Position numbers and translations under genes: made by a program
Assembly (NCBI RefSeq): GCF_900090105.1
Contig: NZ_FMDM01000011.1
Location: 124,001 to 188,000, forward strand
Direction of reading: 5' to 3'
From: Micromonospora humi
GTDB taxonomy: Bacteria > Actinomycetota > Actinomycetes > Mycobacteriales > Micromonosporaceae
Length of the DNA: 64,000 bases
The notes under the pieces: model-generated
The model's database searches: none
What the model was told of the DNA's origin: nothing
What the model saw: the letters and a program-made list of their open reading frames with translations, nothing else
Part shown: positions 8,374 through 15,289 of the stretch, piece after piece
How the letters are laid out: each line of letters starts with the position of its first letter
Position numbering within the stretch: position 1 is the stretch's first letter

Positions 8374-9348
8374 ATGTCGCCGCAGGGTCAGGAACGGCAG
8401 CCGCCGTACCGGCGGATCGCCGCCGAGATCCGCCACCGGATCGAGCGGGGTGAGCTGCGCCCGGGCGACCGGGTGCCCTCGGCCCGCCAGCTCACCCGCG
8501 AGCACGGCATCGCCATCGCCACCGCCACCCGGGTGCTGGCCCGGCTCCGCGACGACGGGCTGGTGGTCACCCGGCCCGGCGCCGGCACGGTGGTGGCGGA
8601 GGCCGCCGTCCCGCCGCGACCCGTGCGGGCCCGCCCGGAGCTGAGCCGCGACCGGGTGCTGCGGACCGCCGTCGCGCTGGCCGACGCCGGCGGGCTGGCC
8701 GCGGTCTCCTTGCGGTCGGTCGCCGCCGAGCTGGGCGTGGCCACCCTCGCGCTGCACCGGCACGTGCGCGGCCGCGACGAGCTGATCCTGGCGATGGCCG
8801 ACGCGGCGCTGGCCGGCGCGCCGCTGCCGGCGGTCGAGCCCACCGGCTGGCGGGCCCGGCTGGAGGTGCTCGCCCGGGCGCAGTGGGCCGTCTACCGGCG
8901 GCACCGCTGGGTGCCGCACGTCATCACCATCGCCCGGCCGCAGCCGCTGCCGCACGGCATGGCGCACACCGACCTCGCGCTGCGGGCCACCGCCGGCCTG
9001 GGCCTGGACCGCAACACCCGCTGGCACGTGGCGATCACCCTGATGACGTACGTCAAGGGCGTCGCCGTCAACCTGGAGGCCGGCGCGCAGGCGGTGCAGG
9101 ACACCGGGCTCACCGACGAGGAGTGGGTGGACCGGCAGCAGGACACGTTCCAGCGGCTGATGGCCGGCGGCGGGCTGACCACCATGGACGCGCTGACCGC
9201 CGGCGGGGTCGACCTGGACCTGGCGACGGTCTTCGACTTCGGCCTCCAGCGCCTGCTCGACGGCATCGCCACGCTCGTCGACCGCCCGGTGCAAGGAGGG
9301 GCCCCTGTTGACGCCTCCGGTAGAGCGGGGCACCCCTCGCACACCTGA
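8374..9348 (+). CDS. GntR-TetR chimeric transcriptional regulator
   Basis: 324 aa with two DNA-binding domains in series. Residues ~11-77 are a GntR winged helix (IAAEIRHRIERGELRPGDRV, then a recognition region ending in GAGTVVAE). Residues ~88-135 are a TetR helix-turn-helix (LRSVAAELGVATLALHRHVR), followed by a TetR_C ligand domain. Such fusions occur in actinobacteria but are uncommon. The last ~20 residues (from VQGGAP) are encoded by a genomic repeat at 9291-9341, so the C-terminus has probably been extended by repeat insertion. It is divergent from the FAD monooxygenase and likely represses it. Confidence 0.85.
   Translation: MSPQGQERQPPYRRIAAEIRHRIERGELRPGDRVPSARQLTREHGIAIATATRVLARLRDDGLVVTRPGAGTVVAEAAVPPRPVRARPELSRDRVLRTAVALADAGGLAAVSLRSVAAELGVATLALHRHVRGRDELILAMADAALAGAPLPAVEPTGWRARLEVLARAQWAVYRRHRWVPHVITIARPQPLPHGMAHTDLALRATAGLGLDRNTRWHVAITLMTYVKGVAVNLEAGAQAVQDTGLTDEEWVDRQQDTFQRLMAGGGLTTMDALTAGGVDLDLATVFDFGLQRLLDGIATLVDRPVQGGAPVDASGRAGHPSHT
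9291..9341. repeat. GGGGCCCC double-palindrome repeat, copy B, inside a coding end
   Basis: In reverse complement this copy matches copy A: CTCTACCGGAGGCGT linker, then a GGGGCCCC core (9298-9305) and CCTTGCA. The other unit (9327-9336) has a 2-nt change in the core. Both units and the linker are translated as the C-terminus of the GntR-TetR regulator. Confidence 0.75.
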
Positions 9349-9380
9349 CCGGCGCGCGGTGCCGGCGCAGGGGCCGGTCA
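9346..9380. terminator. Stop-to-stop hairpin between convergent genes
   Basis: TGACCGG (9346-9352) and CCGGTCA (9374-9380) form a perfect 7-bp stem. Its outer bases are the TGA stop of the regulator and, on the other strand, the TGA stop of the alcohol dehydrogenase. The intervening 21 nt are GC-rich. It probably serves both genes. Confidence 0.5.
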
Positions 9381-10454
9381 GTCCGGAAAGGTGACCACCC
9401 AGCGGGCACCCTCGCCGCGGGCCAGCCGCGCCAGCGCCTCCGGCGCCTCGGCCAGCGACACCGTGCCGCTGACCAGCGGCGCCAGGTCAAGGTCGCCGGC
9501 GGCCAGCGCGGCGGCCAGCTCCGGCACCTCCCGATCCGGGTCGGTCGAGCCGTAGACCGAGGACCGCAGCGTGCGCGCCGAGTGGAAGACGTCCAGCGCG
9601 GAGAGGCTGAGCAGGTCGTCCTTGCCGCCCATGCCGACCACGGTGACCGCTCCCCCGCGCCGCGTCGCCCGCCAGGCGGCCCGGATGGTGGCGGCCCGGC
9701 CCACGCACTCGAAGGCGTGGTCGACGCCGCGCCCGCCGGTGCGGGCCCGGACCTCCTTGCCGAGCGTGTCGTCGGAGCGCAGGAAGTCGGTCGCGCCGGC
9801 GGCCAGCGCCAGCTCCCGCTTCGCCTCCACCACGTCCACGGCGAGGATCGGCGCCGCGCCGGCCCGCCGGGCCGCGGTGAGCACCGCCAGCCCGACGCCG
9901 CCCAGCCCGATCACCGCGACCGACTCACCGGCGGCGACCCGGGCGGTGTTGCGGACCGCGCCGGCGCCGGTGAGCACCGCACAGCCCAGCAACGCCGCCT
10001 CGGCCGGTGGCAGCCCGGGCGGCACCGGCACGGCCGCCCGCTCGGGCACCACCACCTCCTCGGCGAGCGCGCCCAGCCCGAGGGTGACCTGCAGCGGTTC
10101 CCCGGCAGCGGTCTCCCCCCGGGGCACCGACGCGGCCGTGTTGGCGGCGCAGAGCCAGGGCTCGCCGTGCCGGCAGTGCCAGCAGTCGCGGCAGGCGGGC
10201 GCCCAGTTGAGCACCACCGGCGTGCCCACGGCCAGCCGGGCACCGGGCCCGGCCTCGGTCACCACGCCGGTCGCCTCGTGCCCCAGCACCAGTGGGTAGG
10301 CGGGCGCCAGCGTGCCGTCCACCATGGCCAGGTCCGAGTGGCAGATGCCGGCGGCGCGGATCCGGACCCGCAGCTCGCCGGGGCCGGGCGCGGGCAGGCG
10401 GACCTCCTCGACCGCCGGGGTGGCGCCCCGGCCGCGGACCACCAGTGCCCTCAT
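9378..10454 (-). CDS. Zinc-dependent alcohol dehydrogenase (MDR family)
   Basis: 358 aa. Catalytic zinc ligands are visible as GICHSD (Cys) and GHEATG (His-Glu). The structural zinc site is the four-cysteine cluster CRDCWHCRHGEPWLC. The NAD-binding motif GLGGVGLAVL follows near residue 185. It oxidises alcohols to aldehydes with NAD(P)+ or works in reverse. Its ATG overlaps the stop of the aldehyde dehydrogenase gene by 4 nt, so the two enzymes are coupled and likely act in sequence on one alcohol. Confidence 0.9.
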   Translation of the reverse strand: MRALVVRGRGATPAVEEVRLPAPGPGELRVRIRAAGICHSDLAMVDGTLAPAYPLVLGHEATGVVTEAGPGARLAVGTPVVLNWAPACRDCWHCRHGEPWLCAANTAASVPRGETAAGEPLQVTLGLGALAEEVVVPERAAVPVPPGLPPAEAALLGCAVLTGAGAVRNTARVAAGESVAVIGLGGVGLAVLTAARRAGAAPILAVDVVEAKRELALAAGATDFLRSDDTLGKEVRARTGGRGVDHAFECVGRAATIRAAWRATRRGGAVTVVGMGGKDDLLSLSALDVFHSARTLRSSVYGSTDPDREVPELAAALAAGDLDLAPLVSGTVSLAEAPEALARLARGEGARWVVTFPD

Positions 10455-11893
10455 CGCTGGATCGCCTTCACCTCGGTGAACTCCTCCACGCCGTACGTGC
10501 CCAGCTCGCGGCCGAGCCCGGACTGCCGGTAGCCGCCGAACGGGGCGAGCGGGTTGAACGCGCCGCCGTTGACGTCCACCTGCCCGGTGCGCAGCCGCCG
10601 GGCCACCGCCAACGCCGCGTCCTCGTCGGCCGACCAGACCGCGCCGGCCAGCCCGTACCGGGAGTTGTTGGCGATCGCGACCGCCTCGTCGGTGTCGGTG
10701 AACGGGATCACCGCGAGCACCGGCCCGAAGACCTCCTCCTGCGCCAGCGCGCTGTCCGGGTGCACGTCGGCGAGGACGGTGGGCGCGACGAAGTGGCCGC
10801 GCGGCGGCAGCGGCGCGGCCGGGCCGCCGGCGACGAGCCGGGCGCCGTCGGCGATCGCCCGGTCGACGTGCCCGCGTACCCGATCGGCCTGGGCGGCCGA
10901 GACCAGCGGGCCGAGCCGGGTGGCCGGGTCGAACGGGTCGCCGAGCCGGTAGCCGGCCACCGCCGTCGCGGCCAGTTCGAGCGCCTCGTCGTAGCGGTCG
11001 CGGTGCACCAGCATCCGGGTCCAGGCGGTGCAGGTCTGGCCGGAGTTGACGAGCACGTTGCCGACGCCGACCTTGACCGCGGTGGGCAGGTCGGCGTCGG
11101 CCAGGATCACGTTCGCCGACTTGCCGCCCAACTCCAGCGCGACCCGGGCGATGCGGTCGGCGGCCAGGTGCGCGATCCGCCGGCCGGTCGCGGTGGAGCC
11201 GGTGAACGAGACCAGGTCGACGTCGGGGTGCGCGGCGAGCGCCTCGCCGACCACCGGGCCGGTGCCGGGCACCAGGTTGACCACCCCCGGCGGCAACCCG
11301 GCCTCGGTCACCGCGTCGAAGAGCAGGTAGGCGGTGAGCGGCGTCAGCTCGCTGGGCTTGAGCACCACCGTGCAGCCGGCGGCGAGCGCCGGTGCGAGCT
11401 TGGCGACCACCTGGTGCAGCGGATAGTTCCACGGGGTGATCGCGCCGACCACGCCGACCGGTTCGCGGACCACCACCGAGTTGCCGACGACCTGCTCGGC
11501 GGCCGGCCGGGCAGCCAGCTCGACCATGCCGCGCAGCACGATCAGCGGCAGGCCGGCCTGCACCCGGGTGGCCAGCTTGAGCGGGGCGCCCAGCTCCGAG
11601 GCGACGGTGCGGGCGATGTCGTCGGCGCGGGCGGCGAGCGCGGCGTGCAGCCGGTCCAGGTGTGCGGCCCGCTCGGCGGGGGCGGTGGCGGCCCAGCCGG
11701 GGAACGCCGCCCGGGCGGCGGCCACCGCGCGGTCCACGTCGGCCGGGGCGCCGGCGGGCACCTCGCCGATCGTCTCCCCGGTGGCCGGGTTCTCCACCGG
11801 AATCGTGTCGCCCGACGACGGGTCGACCCAGTCACCGGCGACGTGCAGGTGGTGGCGCGTCAGCGGGGCGGGAGGCGCGGTGGCGAGATCCAT
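10451..11893 (-). CDS. NAD(P)+-dependent aldehyde dehydrogenase
   Basis: 480 aa, full length for the family. The catalytic cysteine is in NSGQTCTA (about Cys288), the general-base glutamate in LELGGKSAN (about Glu254), and the oxyanion asparagine in TPWNYP. It should turn the aldehyde made by the downstream alcohol dehydrogenase into an acid. A 19-bp palindromic operator ends 18 nt before the ATG, and a copy lies before the acyl-CoA dehydrogenase on the other side of the TetR gene. This links all three enzymes to one repressor. Confidence 0.92.
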   Translation of the reverse strand: MDLATAPPAPLTRHHLHVAGDWVDPSSGDTIPVENPATGETIGEVPAGAPADVDRAVAAARAAFPGWAATAPAERAAHLDRLHAALAARADDIARTVASELGAPLKLATRVQAGLPLIVLRGMVELAARPAAEQVVGNSVVVREPVGVVGAITPWNYPLHQVVAKLAPALAAGCTVVLKPSELTPLTAYLLFDAVTEAGLPPGVVNLVPGTGPVVGEALAAHPDVDLVSFTGSTATGRRIAHLAADRIARVALELGGKSANVILADADLPTAVKVGVGNVLVNSGQTCTAWTRMLVHRDRYDEALELAATAVAGYRLGDPFDPATRLGPLVSAAQADRVRGHVDRAIADGARLVAGGPAAPLPPRGHFVAPTVLADVHPDSALAQEEVFGPVLAVIPFTDTDEAVAIANNSRYGLAGAVWSADEDAALAVARRLRTGQVDVNGGAFNPLAPFGGYRQSGLGRELGTYGVEEFTEVKAIQR

Positions 11894-11911
11894 GGCGTCC
11901 TTCGGGGGCGG

Positions 11912-11930
11912 AAACTAGCGGTGGGAGTTT
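11912..11930. promoter_or_regulatory. TetR operator site 1 (aldehyde dehydrogenase promoter)
   Basis: AAACTAGCGGTGGGAGTTT: inverted AAACT/AGTTT arms around 9 nt. The reverse complement of the site at 12633-12651 differs at only two of 19 positions, both in the centre. It sits between the aldehyde dehydrogenase start and the TetR stop. Confidence 0.75.
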
Positions 11931-11935
11931 CGACG

Positions 11936-12589
11936 CTACTCCCGACCGGCGGTCCGTTCCAGCGGGGTGACCGTTGCCGCGTACTCGGCGGCGAGGCCGT
12001 GCAGCAACGCGTCCAGGCCGAGCGCGAACGCGCCCTCGTCGACGCTGCGCTGGTGGCCGGGGAGCCGGTGGGCCTGGTGCAGGTGCGGGTGCGCGGCATA
12101 GAGCGACGGGTCCTCGACGAAGCCGCGGGCGAACGAGCCGAGCGCCGAGCCGGCCACGAAGTAGCGCATCGCCGCGCCGATGTGGGTGGCCCGCGCGGGC
12201 GGCCAACCGGCCCGGACCAGGGCGCCGTAGACCGCGTCGGCCATCGCGAGCGCGGCCGGCCGGCGGCCCGGCCCCCGGGCCAGGTACGGGACGACGTGCG
12301 GATGGGCGGCCAGCGCGGCCCGGTAGGAGCCGGCCCAGCGGCGCAGCGCCTCGGCCCAGTCGTACCTGTCGAACGCCCCCACGTCGACGGTCGCGGTGAC
12401 GCTGTCGGCCACCGCGTCCAGGATCTCCTCCTTGGTGGCGAAGTGGTTGTAGAGCGAGGGACCGCGTACGCCGAGCGCGGCGGCGAGCCGCCGGGTGGAG
12501 AGCGCGTCCAGCCCGTCCGCGTCGATCAGCGCGAGCGCGGTCTCGACGATCCGTTCCCGGCTGAGCAGGGCCTGTCGGGGTCGTGGCAC
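11936..12589 (-). CDS. TetR family transcriptional regulator
   Basis: 217 aa. The N-terminal helix-turn-helix (about residues 10-56) shows LSTRRLAAALGVRGPSLYNHF, a standard TetR recognition segment. A long helical ligand domain follows. The GTG start has GGGAGG 11 nt upstream. The gene lies between two copies of a 19-bp operator. One controls the aldehyde/alcohol dehydrogenase pair on its own strand; the other is in the divergent promoter shared with the acyl-CoA dehydrogenase and itself. The ligand is probably an acyl-CoA or related aldehyde/acid, which is inference. Confidence 0.87.
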   Translation of the reverse strand: MPRPRQALLSRERIVETALALIDADGLDALSTRRLAAALGVRGPSLYNHFATKEEILDAVADSVTATVDVGAFDRYDWAEALRRWAGSYRAALAAHPHVVPYLARGPGRRPAALAMADAVYGALVRAGWPPARATHIGAAMRYFVAGSALGSFARGFVEDPSLYAAHPHLHQAHRLPGHQRSVDEGAFALGLDALLHGLAAEYAATVTPLERTAGRE

Positions 12590-12632
12590 CTCGTCATCAT
12601 CCTCCCTTCCGCCTCGGGTCTGGACGGCGGAA

Positions 12633-12651
12633 AACTTCCAGCGCTAGTTTA
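12633..12651. promoter_or_regulatory. TetR operator site 2 (divergent TetR/acyl-CoA dehydrogenase promoter)
   Basis: AAACTTCCAGCGCTAGTTT has the same AAACT-N9-AGTTT form as site 1. Read on the other strand it gives AAACTAGCG followed by CTGGAAGTTT. It lies 27 nt before the acyl-CoA dehydrogenase start and 43 nt before the TetR start, so one dimer could block both promoters. Confidence 0.75.
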
Positions 12652-12678
12652 GAGGTGACGCCGACCCGAGGGGGCACC

Positions 12679-13851
12679 GTGGACTTCGCACTGTCCGACG
12701 AGGAACGCGCGGTACGCGACACCGTGCGCGCGTTCGTCACCCGCGAGGTGATGCCGCTGGAACCGGAGGTGCTGCGCCGCGAACGCGCCCACCAGCCCGG
12801 CCTGGACCGCTCCGAGCTGCGCGAACTCCAGCTCAAGGCGAGGAAGTTCGGCTTCTGGGGGTTGGCCACGCCGGAGGAGTACGGCGGGATGGCGCTGCCG
12901 GCGGTCATGCAGTCGCTGATCTGGACCGAGCTGGGCCGCAGCTTCGTGCCGTTCCGGTTCGGCGGCGAGGCGGACAACATCCTCTTCCACGCCACCGAGG
13001 AACAGAAGCGCGAGTTCCTGCTCCCCACGATCGAGGGGGAGCGGACCTCCTGCTTCGCCATCACCGAGCCGGGAGCCGGCTCGGACGCGGCGAACATCAA
13101 GCTGCGCGCCCGCCGCGACGGCGACGACTGGATCCTCGACGGCGAGAAGACGTTCATCACCAACGGCAACGACGCCGACTTCGCCATCGTGGTGGCGGTG
13201 ACCGACCCGAAGAAGGGCGCCCGGCGCGGCGGCGCCACCGCGTTCCTGGTCGACCGGGCCATGGGCTGGCGGTCGGAGTTCATCCAGACGATGGGCGAGG
13301 GCGGCCCCGCCTCGCTCGTCTTCGACGGTGTGCGGGTGCCGCACCGCAACATCCTCGGCGAGCCCGGCCAGGGCTTCACGCTGGGCATGGAGTGGATCGG
13401 CAAGGGCCGCTACACCATCCCCTCGCACGCGATCGGCATCGCCGAACGGGCCCTGCAGATGGCGATCGACCACGCCACCACCCGGGAGACGTTCGGCGCG
13501 CCGATCGCCACCAACCAGGCCATCCAGTGGATGATCGCCGACTCGGAGACCGAGCTGGAGGCCGCCCGCTGGCTGATCCTGCGGTCCGCGTGGACGGTCG
13601 ACCAGGGTCTCGACCCCCGGCACGCCTCGTCGATGGGCAAGCTCTACGGTGCCGGCATGGTCAACCGGGTGGTGGACCGGGTGCTCCAGATCCACGGCGG
13701 CATGGGCTACACCCGGGAGCTGCCGATCGAGCGCTGGTACCGGCAGGTGCGGCTCTACCGGATCTTCGAGGGCACCGACGAGATGCAGCGGCTGATCATC
13801 TCGCGGGACCTGCTGCGTGGCTACACGAAGATCGGCGGGCACCTGGCCTGA
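12679..13851 (+). CDS. Acyl-CoA dehydrogenase
   Basis: 390 aa. It has the three-domain flavoprotein fold: FAD-contacting CFAITEPGAGSDAANIK and ITNG, C-terminal HGGMGYTRELPIERWYR, and the catalytic base in YRIFEGTDEM (about Glu364). It catalyses alpha,beta-dehydrogenation of an acyl-CoA, passing electrons to ETF. GTG 12679 was chosen because GAGGGGG stands 4 nt upstream and the family N-terminus (VDFALSDEER) begins there; a longer frame to 12583 would run through the operator. Shared control with the alcohol/aldehyde dehydrogenases suggests breakdown of a branched or cyclic alcohol or acid. Confidence 0.92.
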   Translation: MDFALSDEERAVRDTVRAFVTREVMPLEPEVLRRERAHQPGLDRSELRELQLKARKFGFWGLATPEEYGGMALPAVMQSLIWTELGRSFVPFRFGGEADNILFHATEEQKREFLLPTIEGERTSCFAITEPGAGSDAANIKLRARRDGDDWILDGEKTFITNGNDADFAIVVAVTDPKKGARRGGATAFLVDRAMGWRSEFIQTMGEGGPASLVFDGVRVPHRNILGEPGQGFTLGMEWIGKGRYTIPSHAIGIAERALQMAIDHATTRETFGAPIATNQAIQWMIADSETELEAARWLILRSAWTVDQGLDPRHASSMGKLYGAGMVNRVVDRVLQIHGGMGYTRELPIERWYRQVRLYRIFEGTDEMQRLIISRDLLRGYTKIGGHLA

Positions 13852-14889
13852 TCAGCCGGTCAGCGCGTCCAGGGCCAGGTCGACGTCCACCTCGGTGGTG
13901 TAGAGGTGGAACGAGGCGCGCACCCGGCCGGCCCGGACCGCCGCCCGCACCCCGGCCGCGGCCAGCTTCTCCTGCGCGCCCGGCGCCTCGACGCTGACGA
14001 TCGCGCTGTCGCCGGGCGGCCGGCCCAGCCCGGTGAGGAACCGGTTGGCCAGCGCCACGTCGTGGTCCCGCACCGCGGCCAGGTCCAGGTCGGCGAGCAG
14101 CTCCAGCACCGGGGCCGCCCCGGCGTAGCACAGCCAGGACGGGGAGACGTCGAACCGCCGGGCGTCGTCGGCGAGCCGCAACGGCGTGCCGTAGAAGGAG
14201 GAGTGCGGGTCCTTGCCGGCGTACCAGCCCGCGGCGTCCGGGCGCAGCCGGTCGCGCAACGCCGGCGCCAGGTAGGCGAACGCGGAGCCGCGCGGCGCCA
14301 TCAGCCACTTGTACGCCCCGACCAGCACCGCGTCCGCCCGGCCGGCCTCGAACGGCAGCCAGCCGCACGCCTGGGTGGCGTCGACCACCACGAGCGCGTC
14401 GTGCGCTCGGGCCGCCGCGACGATCTCGTCGTACGCGGCGAGGGCGCCGTCGGCGGACTGGACCAGGCTGAACGCCACCAGGTCGGTGTCGGCGTCGATC
14501 GCGTCGACCAGACCGGCGAGCGGGACGGTCCGCACCCGCACCCCGCGTTCCTCCTGCGCCAGCCAGGGAAACAGGATCGAGGTGAACTCCCCCTCGGGCA
14601 CCACCACCGTGGCGCCCGGCGGCAGCGCCGCCGCGATCGGCGCGGCCAACTGGGAGACGGCGGAGCCGATGCTCACGTCGGCGGGATCCACGCCCACCAG
14701 CCGGGCGAACGCGGCCCGGGACCGACCGACCGACTCGTCCCAGACCTCGAACGACACCCGGCCGGTCCGCCAGTCGGCGAGCACCTGCTGCACGGCGTCC
14801 CACACCGGATCGGGCGGCAGTCCGTAGGTGGCGGTGTTCAACCAGCCCGGCTCCGGCTGCCACAACTTCTGCGCCTGCTCCAGCTCCAT
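13852..14889 (-). CDS. Class V aminotransferase-like PLP enzyme
   Basis: 345 aa. The fold-type I PLP lysine is in GAYKWLMAP (about Lys194) with the upstream aspartate in VVVDATQACGW. The N-terminus LNTATYGLPPDPVWDAVQ is typical of isopenicillin-N-epimerase/kynureninase-like members. No cysteine-desulfurase active-site loop is present. Its TGA abuts the acyl-CoA dehydrogenase TGA with no gap (TGATCA). The reaction is not known; it could be a transaminase, lyase or epimerase. Confidence 0.8.
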   Translation of the reverse strand: MELEQAQKLWQPEPGWLNTATYGLPPDPVWDAVQQVLADWRTGRVSFEVWDESVGRSRAAFARLVGVDPADVSIGSAVSQLAAPIAAALPPGATVVVPEGEFTSILFPWLAQEERGVRVRTVPLAGLVDAIDADTDLVAFSLVQSADGALAAYDEIVAAARAHDALVVVDATQACGWLPFEAGRADAVLVGAYKWLMAPRGSAFAYLAPALRDRLRPDAAGWYAGKDPHSSFYGTPLRLADDARRFDVSPSWLCYAGAAPVLELLADLDLAAVRDHDVALANRFLTGLGRPPGDSAIVSVEAPGAQEKLAAAGVRAAVRAGRVRASFHLYTTEVDVDLALDALTG

Positions 14890-14962
14890 AGCCCGACGCT
14901 AACCACCCCCCGTCGCCACCCACCACCGCCAATCCCACCCCCGTGGCCCGCCTCGCCCCTCG

Positions 14963-15033
14963 CCGATCTTGCAGTTTCAGTCTTCGTTGCACCCGATAGA
15001 TCCGATTTGCCAGGGCGGAAAGTGCAAGATCGG
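14963..15033. repeat. REP-like imperfect hairpin, copy 1
   Basis: The ends CCGATCTTGCAGTTTC (14963-14978) and its near-complement (15018-15033) pair over 15 of 16 positions, around a ~39-nt centre. TCGCC pentamers adjoin the left side. A second element with the same ends, orientation and spacing is at 43433-43548. The 400-bp gap 14890-15289 holds no gene; it contains this element, a palindrome and a tandem array. Confidence 0.75.
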
Positions 15034-15088
15034 GGTGTTGCTGCCGCGCTCGTCGGGCCGGCCGGGGAGGGAGGTGACACCTGAGATT

Positions 15089-15128
15089 GATATACCTCTC
15101 AGTCATAAAAATGACTGAGAGGTATATC
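15089..15128. repeat. AT-rich perfect 18-bp palindrome with AAAA loop
   Basis: Arms GATATACCTCTCAGTCAT (15089-15106) and ATGACTGAGAGGTATATC (15111-15128) match perfectly around AAAA. The stem is far more AT-rich than its surroundings, unlike the GC-rich terminators elsewhere in the window. CTGAGA at 15081-15086 can pair with part of the left arm as an alternative. It could be an operator of a PadR-like regulator, a terminator for dctA, or a small mobile remnant. Confidence 0.7.
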
Positions 15129-15186
15129 GCCAAGAAGTGATGGGTCAAACGAGCCGTGTGGGGCAGGACCGAGCAGAGCCAGGCAG

Positions 15187-15287
15187 GGCCAGACAGGCCG
15201 AGCCGGGCCAGACAGGCCGAGCCGGGCTAGACAGGCCGAGCCGGGCCAGACAGGCCGAGCCGGGCCCGGGCCGGACAGGCCGAGCCG
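15187..15287. repeat. 19-bp tandem repeat, five units
   Basis: Units of GGCCAGACAGGCCGAGCCG start at 15187, 15206, 15225 (one change, A-C-A context GGCTAG), 15244 and 15263. The fifth is enlarged to 25 nt by a GC-rich insertion. The array ends 2 nt before the dctA stop codon. No spacers separate the units, so this is a minisatellite and not a CRISPR. Confidence 0.9.
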
Positions 15288-15289
15288 GG

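Noticed and set aside
15187..15287. Possible CRISPR array
   Set aside because: The units are directly joined with no spacers, and no cas genes are present.
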